Source: Spirochaetaceae bacterium
GTDB lineage: Bacteria; Spirochaetota; Spirochaetia; DSM-27196; PWMO01
Assembly: GCA_003558175.1 (NCBI GenBank)
Contig: PWMO01000067.1
Coordinates: 1-9,372 of the forward strand
Direction of reading: 5' to 3'
Length of the DNA stretch: 9,372 bases
The translations under genes and the position numbers were made by a program. The notes below the pieces were generated by a model. That model worked only from the letters and a program-made list of their open reading frames with translations. It searched no databases and was not told the origin of the DNA. Each line of letters begins with the position of its first letter. Within the stretch, counting starts at the first letter, position 1. Positions 1 through 4,853 of this stretch are shown here, piece after piece.

Positions 1-594
1 ATGCAGCGCGTCATAACAGATCACTTCCAGCAGGTCGGCGCCTTGCCCGTCCTTGCGCTTCATAACGCCGTTGGCCGCGTTGCGGCAGTTTGCCTTGTCC
101 GAATAGTGCTCACGATGTACGCTGCGCGACATCATCACTTCACCCCGGATTCCGCCGCTGAATCCCGATGCGATACGCTGCGGCACGCCTTGCATGCGCC
201 GCACATTTGCGCTGACATCGTCTCCCACCAGGCCGTCGCCCCGCGTTACCCCGTAGCGAAACTCGCCGGCATCGTACTGCAGCTCGATGCTTGCCCCGTC
301 CATTTTATATTGCGCGATATAGAACTCATGATCGATTCTGGTAGCCCACTTCAGAAACGCCTCGGCATCCGCCGCCTTGTCCTGGCTGTTCATCGGCAAC
401 CGGTGGGCGCGCTTCTCGAATCGGTCGGAGCGATCCACTCCCACGGTGGTCAGCACCGGGCTTTGGGGAGCCAGCTGCTGCAGTTGGTCCCACAGCCGGT
501 CAAACTCCGCGTCCGAGATCTCCGGCTCGCGGTTGTAGTACAGATCCTGATGGTACCGAATGAGCCGTTCCAGCTCTTTGACTCTGTCTGACAT
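1..594 (-). CDS. ligA: NAD-dependent DNA ligase LigA, N-terminal part (cut by window edge)
   Basis: This enzyme seals nicks in duplex DNA during replication and repair, using NAD+ to form a lysyl-AMP intermediate. Reading the minus strand from ATG at 594-592 gives 198 codons without a stop, so only the N-terminal part is present; the family is usually about 650-700 residues. Domain Ia (about residues 1-60) contains the DLYYN and EISDAEFD motifs that bind the NMN half of NAD+. The adenylation domain follows with KMDG, whose K97 should be the adenylated lysine, then TRGDG...GDD and RGEVMM. The RNAANG...KRKDG stretch resembles spirochaete ligases as I remember them. Domain Ia has Phe31 where many LigA proteins have Tyr, and LPMNSQDKA stands where LPMLSLDNAF is common. 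No Shine-Dalgarno sequence precedes the start, and the -10 box ends 8 nt before it. The gene is divergent from thpR. Confidence 0.93.
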   Translation of the reverse strand, partial: MSDRVKELERLIRYHQDLYYNREPEISDAEFDRLWDQLQQLAPQSPVLTTVGVDRSDRFEKRAHRLPMNSQDKAADAEAFLKWATRIDHEFYIAQYKMDGASIELQYDAGEFRYGVTRGDGLVGDDVSANVRRMQGVPQRIASGFSGGIRGEVMMSRSVHREHYSDKANCRNAANGVMKRKDGQGADLLEVICYDALH

Positions 595-607
595 GGCACG
601 CTACTAT
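578..607 (+). promoter_or_regulatory. Candidate sigma-70-type promoter of thpR
   Basis: TTGACT (578-583, 5 of 6 to consensus) and TACTAT (602-607, 4 of 6) are separated by 18 nt. Seven nt separate the -10 box from the thpR ATG at 615, so the predicted start of transcription falls on or next to the A of ATG. No Shine-Dalgarno sequence is present, which fits a leaderless mRNA. The -35 box lies inside the first codons of ligA. Confidence 0.5.
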
Positions 608-608
608 A
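603..608 (-). promoter_or_regulatory. Candidate -10 box for ligA
   Basis: On the minus strand TATAGT (608 to 603) matches TATAAT at 5 of 6 bases and ends 8 nt before the ligA ATG. Transcription would therefore begin within a base or two of the start codon, giving a leaderless or nearly leaderless mRNA. I see no convincing -35 box at the usual spacing. The box shares bases with the thpR -10 on the other strand. Confidence 0.4.
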
Positions 609-614
609 CCATCA

Positions 615-1388
615 ATGGAGAGCAAGCGGCTATTCCTGGCAATTCAGCCACCGCCTGATATTTGCGCCCTGCTGGCTTCCACGGCCCGCAAAGCGCTCGA
701 GGAAGCGTCTCTGGAGCCTGGCCGAACGCAGGACGACTCCAACGAAACCGAGGCACGCAGCCGGTCTATCGGCCCCCATCGGACTCCAACCCCGATCCGC
801 CTGATCGGCGAGCAGAATCTGCATCTCACGCTGCAGTTTCTCGGCGATACTCCGGCAGAGTCAATCGGCCGGATTGAAGCAGCGCTGCAACCGCGGCTCG
901 CCGCATGCCCATGTGTGAGTCTTGAAGTATCACGGTTCGGTTGTTTTCCGTCGCCGCGGCGTCCACGCGTTGTCTGGGCGGGTCTGCGCGAGCCGGGTGT
1001 AGCGCACAGGGACGCGCCTGCAGACGCCGTGCGCAGCGGCAACCCGCGGGAGAACCGCACCGCGGAGCCGGCTCGACCTGGGACGCTGCTCCGCGTCTAC
1101 GGCGAAGTGTGCAGCGGTCTCGCCGAATGCGGCATTCGCTGCGAGACACGACCGTTCCAGGCGCATGTCACCGTTGGGTACGTCCGCCGCGAGGCTGAGA
1201 ATCCCGGCGCGGCGGTGAGGCGCTTTCTCGAGTGCGCCGACGCGACGCTGACTGCGCTGCCCGCCGCACCCATCCGCTTTGACGCCGTAGAAGTAGCCGT
1301 GGTAGAGAGTCGTCTCACGCCGAAGGGGGCTCAGTACCGCAACCTGGCAGTTCTGCCGCTGCGGCGCGATCGGCCTGCGCCCGATTAA
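615..1388 (+). CDS. thpR: RNA 2',3'-cyclic phosphodiesterase (2'-5' RNA ligase family) with low-complexity insertions
   Basis: This is a member of the 2H phosphoesterase superfamily (LigT/ThpR), cytosolic enzymes that open 2',3'-cyclic phosphate ends of RNA and can join 2'-5' linked RNA. Both signature motifs are present: HLTL at residues 70-73, inside NLHLTLQFLGD, and HVTV at 184-187, inside FQAHVTVGYV. The N-terminal RLFLAI and the RVVWAGL strand (about 118-124) also fit. The protein has 257 residues, against roughly 180-190 for typical members. The extra length sits in two segments, about residues 33-60 and 125-157, rich in R, E, P, A and charged residues, with no obvious fold. ATG 615 was chosen because RLFLAI starts right after it, as in the family; there is no ribosome binding site. 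The physiological substrate of bacterial ThpR is not settled. Confidence 0.88.
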   Translation: MESKRLFLAIQPPPDICALLASTARKALEEASLEPGRTQDDSNETEARSRSIGPHRTPTPIRLIGEQNLHLTLQFLGDTPAESIGRIEAALQPRLAACPCVSLEVSRFGCFPSPRRPRVVWAGLREPGVAHRDAPADAVRSGNPRENRTAEPARPGTLLRVYGEVCSGLAECGIRCETRPFQAHVTVGYVRREAENPGAAVRRFLECADATLTALPAAPIRFDAVEVAVVESRLTPKGAQYRNLAVLPLRRDRPAPD

Positions 1389-1400
1389 CGTACCGGAAGC

Positions 1401-1425
1401 TGGTGTACGGAGATTGGTGTACGGA
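1401..1425 (+). repeat. Short direct repeat, 11 bp twice
   Basis: TGGTGTACGGA occurs at 1401-1411 and again at 1415-1425, a period of 14 nt, just past the thpR stop. It looks like a small local duplication. No function is evident. Confidence 0.7.
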
Positions 1426-1440
1426 CGCGGGGCGGAGCAT

Positions 1441-1475
1441 AAAAAAAGCCTCCTCCCGACGCGGCGGAGGAGGCT
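1441..1475 (-). terminator. Rho-independent terminator for a minus-strand transcript
   Basis: A perfect 10 bp stem pairs AGCCTCCTCC (1447-1456) with GGAGGAGGCT (1466-1475) around a 9 nt loop. Read on the minus strand it runs directly into a stretch of seven T (1447 to 1441, the first T also closing the stem). There is no T-run on the plus side, so it works in the lipA direction only. It ends lipA read-through and/or the candidate small RNA just upstream of it. Confidence 0.88.
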
Positions 1476-1570
1476 GAAGGAGCGCTCCGGAGGAAAGGAG
1501 GTGAAAACCTCCGGTAGCTAACACCGAAATGCGAAAATACCAACGATCCCGCGAACGTGCGGCCCGTTTT
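1441..1570 (-). ncRNA. Candidate small RNA or lipA 3'-UTR RNA with C-rich, anti-SD-like motifs
   Basis: The minus-strand RNA ahead of the terminator contains UCACCUCCUUUC (complement of 1493-1504), the same as the 16S rRNA 3' tail as I know it. A second CCUCC lies immediately after, and a third is within the terminator stem. Two exclusive hairpins can form: GGAGGU-UUUC-ACCUCC (1512 to 1497), or CCGGAGG pairing with CCUCCGG across a 14 nt loop. A weak promoter is possible: TTACCT (1604 to 1599), a 17 nt spacer and TATAGA (1581 to 1576), which would give an RNA of about 130 nt. Whether it is an independent RNA, a processed lipA 3' end or only a terminator region cannot be told from sequence. 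Confidence 0.35.
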
Positions 1571-1582
1571 CACTCTCTATAA
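1529..1582 (+). CDS. Possible 17-codon small ORF (very uncertain)
   Basis: ATG at 1529 opens a 17-codon frame encoding a very basic peptide (MRKYQRSRERAARFHSL) that ends at TAA 1580-1582. Upstream, GAAAGGAGGTGA (1493-1504) would be a near-perfect, extended Shine-Dalgarno sequence. It lies 27 nt before the ATG, however, and is locked in a GGAGGT-GAAA-ACCTCC hairpin with a GNRA loop (1497-1512). A second small stem, CGGT/ACCG (1512-1526), lies between. I do not recognise the peptide. Chance is a serious alternative. Confidence 0.12.
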   Translation: MRKYQRSRERAARFHSL

Positions 1583-1682
1583 CCACAGAAACGGAGAAAG
1601 GTAACACAATTAGCGGAGAAAATTCTGGCCACCCGTTTTGCGACAGGTATTCCGGCGCGATCCGGTACCAGTTCAGATCTGC

Positions 1683-2597
1683 TCAGCTCTGCGCTTCTCG
1701 ATACAGCGGATGGATCCGCCGTCGGTAGCTCTCGTACTGCTCTCCGGCGTGGTAAGAGGAACGCACCAGCGGGCCGGCCTCGCAGTGGTCAAACCCCTTC
1801 TCCAGCGCCCGTTCCTTGAGCTCGGCAAACTCCTCCGGCGTCCAGTATTTCTGTACCGGGATGTGAGTTTTTGACGGCTGAAGGTACTGGCCCAGGTTCA
1901 TTACGGTGGCACCGTTGGTCAGAAGGTCGTCCATCGACTCGAGTACCTCGTCACGGGTTTCTCCAAGCCCCAGCATCATGCTGGACTTCACCACCGCTTC
2001 GGGGTCAAGTTCCTTTGCGATGCGCAGAAACGAGAGCGACCGGTAGTAGTCTGAGCGGGAGCGCACAACGCGGGTCAGCCGGCGTGTAGTTTCGATATTA
2101 TGGCTCATGATCTCGGGGCGGCTCGCCGCCAGCACTCCGATGGCGTCTTTGTCGCCCATCAGGTCGGATGACAGCACCTCGACCGAACACTCGGCAGCGT
2201 GCTCGTGAATTGCGCCCACCGTAGCGGCCAGGACGGCAGCACCGCCGTCGGCAAGGTCGTCACGGTTCACCATGGTGATCACCGCGTGACGCAACTGCAT
2301 CTCGGCCACCGACTCGGCAACTCGCTGTGGTTCGCCCCAGTCCACCGCTCCGGGCAGCCCGGTCTTCACCGCGCAGAACCGGCAGCGACGGGTACAGGTG
2401 TCACCCAGAATCATGAAGGTAGCGGTTCGATGGTCGCCCCAGCATTCATGCATATTGGGGCACCTGGCCTCTTCACACACCGTGTTGAGCCGTTTGGAAC
2501 GCATCAGCACCTTGAGATCACGAAAACTCTCGCTGGTATTGAGGTGGATTCTGAGCCATTCAGGCTTACGCTGGACCGCGGGTTCTCTGTCACTCAT
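1683..2597 (-). CDS. lipA: Lipoyl synthase
   Basis: This radical SAM enzyme adds two sulfur atoms to protein-bound octanoyl groups to make the lipoyl cofactor of pyruvate and 2-oxoglutarate dehydrogenases and the glycine cleavage system. The LipA-specific CX4CX5C motif that holds the auxiliary, sacrificed [4Fe-4S] cluster is at C41, C46 and C52. The radical SAM CX3CX2C motif is at C68, C72 and C75. The C-terminal RSSY motif (279-282) supplies the serine that also ligates the auxiliary cluster. The length of 304 residues is normal, and RKPEWLR near the N-terminus is typical, supporting ATG 2597. The ribosome site is weak (AGAG). The gene is divergent from the reductase gene at 2697. No octanoyltransferase (lipB) or lipoate ligase gene is adjacent. 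No terminator lies near the stop; the nearest is at 1441-1475. Confidence 0.97.
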   Translation of the reverse strand: MSDREPAVQRKPEWLRIHLNTSESFRDLKVLMRSKRLNTVCEEARCPNMHECWGDHRTATFMILGDTCTRRCRFCAVKTGLPGAVDWGEPQRVAESVAEMQLRHAVITMVNRDDLADGGAAVLAATVGAIHEHAAECSVEVLSSDLMGDKDAIGVLAASRPEIMSHNIETTRRLTRVVRSRSDYYRSLSFLRIAKELDPEAVVKSSMMLGLGETRDEVLESMDDLLTNGATVMNLGQYLQPSKTHIPVQKYWTPEEFAELKERALEKGFDHCEAGPLVRSSYHAGEQYESYRRRIHPLYREAQS

Positions 2598-2614
2598 ACT
2601 CTGCTCTGAGTTCT

Positions 2615-2642
2615 ACTATAGCGGATCAGGAGTCAAAAGCAA
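2615..2642 (-). promoter_or_regulatory. Candidate promoter of lipA
   Basis: On the minus strand TTGCTT (2642 to 2637, weak -35) is followed after 16 nt by TATAGT (2620 to 2615, 5 of 6 to consensus). Transcription should begin near 2608, leaving a leader of about 11 nt before the ATG. A TTGACT at 2636 to 2631 is too close to the -10 box (10 nt) to pair with it. Confidence 0.45.
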
Positions 2643-2661
2643 ACCGGTTGCCCGCACAATG

Positions 2662-2690
2662 TTGACTCACCCAGTCATTTTTCCCATACT
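2662..2690 (+). promoter_or_regulatory. Candidate promoter of the reductase and downstream genes
   Basis: TTGACT (2662-2667, 5 of 6) and CATACT (2685-2690, 4 of 6) are 17 nt apart, the ideal spacing. Only 6 nt separate the -10 box from the ATG at 2697, so transcription is predicted to start at or next to the start codon. No Shine-Dalgarno sequence is present. This is the same arrangement as at thpR. Confidence 0.55.
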
Positions 2691-2696
2691 GCCGTC

Positions 2697-3368
2697 ATGG
2701 AGACTGTTGCGCCCCGCGCACACGGAGTGGCACACGCTGTAGAGCTGGTTCGGGAGCTCGGCGGCAACGCCTTTGTTGTTCGTGCGGCAAGAAACGGAAT
2801 GCAGTTTGAGCCGGGACAGTATATAACCGTCGGGCTTTTTGGCAGGATTGACGCCCGCGAATACTCGGTGTATTCCGCACCGCAGGACGGTTTTCTCGAG
2901 ATACTGGTCAAGGAGGTAGACGACGGCTACGTTTCGCCGCAGCTGCACTCCGTGAGGCCGGGAGATATACTCGCAATCGATGGACCGTTTGGGTACTTCA
3001 CCATCGATCCGGAGGCGCGCGACAACAGAAAGTTCCTGCTGGTTGCTACCGGAACCGGCATATCGCCGTTTCGCTCCTTCGTGCGCGCGTACCCAAAGCT
3101 CGACTACACCCTGCTCCACGGTGTGCGGTTCCGCGAAGAAACGTATGAAGCCGACGGATACGATCCGGCGCGCTACCTGTCCTGCGTGTCACGCGGCGAC
3201 GGGGGAGACTTTTCGGGCCGGGTTACCGACTTCCTGCGGCAGAGTCCCGTTGCCCCCGATACACTCTGTTACCTTTGCGGCAACTGCGATATGATCTATG
3301 AGGCCTTTGATATCCTGAAGGAACAGGGAGTGCCGCCGGAGCAACTCTTTGCAGAGGTCTATTTTTAA
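2697..3368 (+). CDS. Ferredoxin/flavodoxin NADP+ reductase-like flavoprotein
   Basis: A 223-residue protein of the ferredoxin-NADP reductase superfamily, a soluble enzyme moving electrons between NADPH and a small carrier through FAD. The FAD domain (about 1-105) has the REYSVYS motif (54-60; the RxYS core is R54-S57), which binds the flavin, and GPFGYF (96-101). The NADP domain has ATGTGISP (117-124), the GxGxxP pyrophosphate-binding loop, and LCGNCDMI (193-200), the usual CGN-type motif. It ends with FAEVYF, an aromatic terminus like those of Fpr-type reductases. No 2Fe-2S domain is present. It is first in the run leading into miaB, mtaB and an SPL-like gene, all of whose products need low-potential electrons. 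That suggests, but does not prove, that it reduces the flavodoxin or ferredoxin serving them. The exact partner cannot be told from sequence. Confidence 0.88.
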   Translation: METVAPRAHGVAHAVELVRELGGNAFVVRAARNGMQFEPGQYITVGLFGRIDAREYSVYSAPQDGFLEILVKEVDDGYVSPQLHSVRPGDILAIDGPFGYFTIDPEARDNRKFLLVATGTGISPFRSFVRAYPKLDYTLLHGVRFREETYEADGYDPARYLSCVSRGDGGDFSGRVTDFLRQSPVAPDTLCYLCGNCDMIYEAFDILKEQGVPPEQLFAEVYF

Positions 3369-3431
3369 TCCAGAATTTCCGGCGAACGTCGTTAACGAAC
3401 GTCCGTTGAGTTGAGTTACGTTGAGAACACC
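3369..3431 (+). repeat. Reductase-miaB gap with pentamer repeats and a small palindrome
   Basis: The gap contains two copies of CGAACGT (3383-3389 and 3396-3402) around the palindrome CGTTAACG (3390-3397). Four 5 nt units follow at 3406-3425: TTGAG, TTGAG, TTACG and TTGAG. No good promoter or strong ribosome site is visible; the last TTGAG lies 6 nt before the miaB ATG. The gap contains no T-run terminator, so read-through from the reductase gene is likely. Confidence 0.6.
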
Positions 3432-4853
3432 ATGAAATACTGCCTGATACCACTTGGCTGCCAGATGAATCTCTCGGATTCCGAGCGTATTCGCACCGTC
3501 CTGGAATCGATGGGCTACCAACGCACCGATCGCGAGGAAGAAGCGTCGCTTCTTGGCATTGTGGCGTGCTCGGTCCGCCAGAAAGCGATCGACAAGGTGT
3601 ATGCAAAGATACACAAATGGAACCAGTGGAAGAACCAGCGCAGTCTGTTGACCTTCGTGTCGGGCTGCATTCTGCCCGCGGATCACGAGAAGTTCCTGCG
3701 GCGCTTTGACCTCCTGTTCACCATCAACGATCTCCCCCGGCTGCCGCAAATCATCCGCCAGTACGGCGTGGTTACCCCGTACGCCGCCGGCCGGCACGAC
3801 GCTTCTGCTTCGCTGCGGCCGATTCCGGTGCTCAATAGCACGCGCGTCGAGCCGGCCGACCGCCGCACCGACTACTGGAACATCGCTCCCTCCTACTCCT
3901 CTCCGTTCGATGCCTACGTCCCGATTCAGAACGGCTGCGACAAGTTCTGTACCTTCTGCGCCGTTCCGTACACCCGGGGCCGTGAAGTATCGCGGCCCTC
4001 CGGCGAGATCCTGGCGGAGGTTGAAGGGCTGGTGCAGTCGGGGTATCGATCGATTACGCTTCTCGGCCAGAACGTGAACTCCTACGGGCGTGATCGCAAC
4101 AGCAACGAGATCGATTTTGCCGAGCTGCTGCGCGGCATCGGCCGCATCGGCAAGGAACATGACGACCGATTCTGGCTCTATTTCACCTCGCCGCATCCGC
4201 ACGACATGACCGATGAGGTGATCGACGTAATTGCCGAGTATCCGTGCCTCGCCAGGCAGATCCATCTGCCACTCCAATCGGGTGACGACAAGATCCTGAT
4301 CCGCATGAACCGCAACTATCGGCTGAGCCGGTACCGGCGCATCGTAGAGAAGATCAGAACCACGATCCCTGAGGCAACGCTCTTCACCGACATCATTGTG
4401 GGCTTCACCGGCGAGACCGAGGAGCAGTTCCAGAACACCGTCGCGGCGATGAAGGAGTTCCGCTTCAACATGGCGTACGTGGCGATGTACTCACCCCGTC
4501 CCGGCGCCGCAAGCTCACGCTGGGCAGACGATGTTCCGTTAGAAGAGAAACGGCGCCGACTGCACCTGCTTTCGGACGTGCTGCAGGAGACGTCGGGTAC
4601 ATACAACCGCGACCTGATTGGAACGCGACAGACCGTACTGGTAGAAGGCCCCGACCGCAAGCCGGGCTATCTGACCGCCAAGACGGAGGGTCGGCTCATC
4701 GTGCGGTTTCCCGAGGTTCCCGAGGTTCCCGAGAGCCGTAACGGAGCGCAAACGGCCGGGCACTACACGGAGGTTGAGATCACCGAAGCGGCGGCGCTGT
4801 CGCTGGAAGGGCGGCTGGTGCAGAGCCGGGCGACTGCCGGAGGGGTGCGCTGA
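3432..4853 (+). CDS. miaB: MiaB: tRNA-2-methylthio-N6-dimethylallyladenosine synthase
   Basis: This radical SAM methylthiotransferase adds a methylthio group to i6A37 of tRNAs reading UNN codons. From ATG 3432 it has 473 residues. The N-terminal MTTase domain has the three cysteines of the auxiliary cluster: C10 (GCQMN), C46 (ACSVRQKA) and C79 (SGC). The radical SAM motif is C169, C173 and C176 in NGCDKFCTFCAVPYTRGRE, typical of MiaB, followed by SRP and LLGQNVNSYG. A C-terminal TRAM domain (about 395-470) should bind tRNA. The N-terminal domain is divergent: ACSVRQ replaces the common NTCSVR, and the stretch around C79 is unusual. The TRAM domain carries a PEVPEVPE repeat. A TTG at 3411 could add seven residues, but MKYCLIPLGCQMN fits the family start. 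The gene ends in TGATG, overlapping mtaB by one base. Confidence 0.93.
   Translation: MKYCLIPLGCQMNLSDSERIRTVLESMGYQRTDREEEASLLGIVACSVRQKAIDKVYAKIHKWNQWKNQRSLLTFVSGCILPADHEKFLRRFDLLFTINDLPRLPQIIRQYGVVTPYAAGRHDASASLRPIPVLNSTRVEPADRRTDYWNIAPSYSSPFDAYVPIQNGCDKFCTFCAVPYTRGREVSRPSGEILAEVEGLVQSGYRSITLLGQNVNSYGRDRNSNEIDFAELLRGIGRIGKEHDDRFWLYFTSPHPHDMTDEVIDVIAEYPCLARQIHLPLQSGDDKILIRMNRNYRLSRYRRIVEKIRTTIPEATLFTDIIVGFTGETEEQFQNTVAAMKEFRFNMAYVAMYSPRPGAASSRWADDVPLEEKRRRLHLLSDVLQETSGTYNRDLIGTRQTVLVEGPDRKPGYLTAKTEGRLIVRFPEVPEVPESRNGAQTAGHYTEVEITEAAALSLEGRLVQSRATAGGVR
4708..4734 (+). repeat. Tandem 9 bp repeat, three copies, inside miaB
   Basis: TTCCCGAGG occurs at 4708-4716 and 4717-4725, followed by TTCCCGAGA at 4726-4734. 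It keeps the reading frame and encodes PEVPEVPE in the TRAM domain. It looks like a recent in-frame slippage expansion in a surface loop. Confidence 0.85.

Larger units (their letters stand above)
1389..1682. other. Intergenic region between convergent thpR and lipA
   Basis: This 294 bp stretch has no convincing ordinary gene. From left to right it holds an 11 bp direct repeat (1401-1425), a minus-strand terminator (1441-1475), a block of GGAGG/CCTCC-rich hairpins (1484-1526), a possible 17-codon ORF (1529-1582, plus strand), a relatively A/T-rich patch (about 1575-1630), and a hairpin 14 nt past the lipA stop (1646-1669, made of GGTA/TACC and CCGG/CCGG arms with a TT bulge). The terminator lies more than 200 nt past lipA and right beside thpR, which suggests an extra minus-strand transcript or a long lipA 3' UTR. 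Confidence 0.7.

Noticed and set aside
1..591. Plus-strand open frame of 196 codons
   Set aside because: It is antisense to the ligA fragment, which has clear catalytic motifs in the minus frame; the plus-strand protein has no recognisable features.
1441..1530. GGAGG/CCTCC-rich block as a CRISPR-like or mobile element repeat
   Set aside because: The repeats are short, unequally spaced and explained by hairpin arms; there are no spacers, target duplications or transposase.
1385..1573. Minus-strand 62-codon frame beginning at GTG 1573
   Set aside because: It runs through the strong terminator and into the thpR 3' end, and has no good ribosome site.
3189..4277. Long minus-strand frame of 362 codons
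   Set aside because: It lies opposite the reductase gene's 3' end and miaB, both strongly supported. Long antisense frames are common in GC-rich coding DNA.
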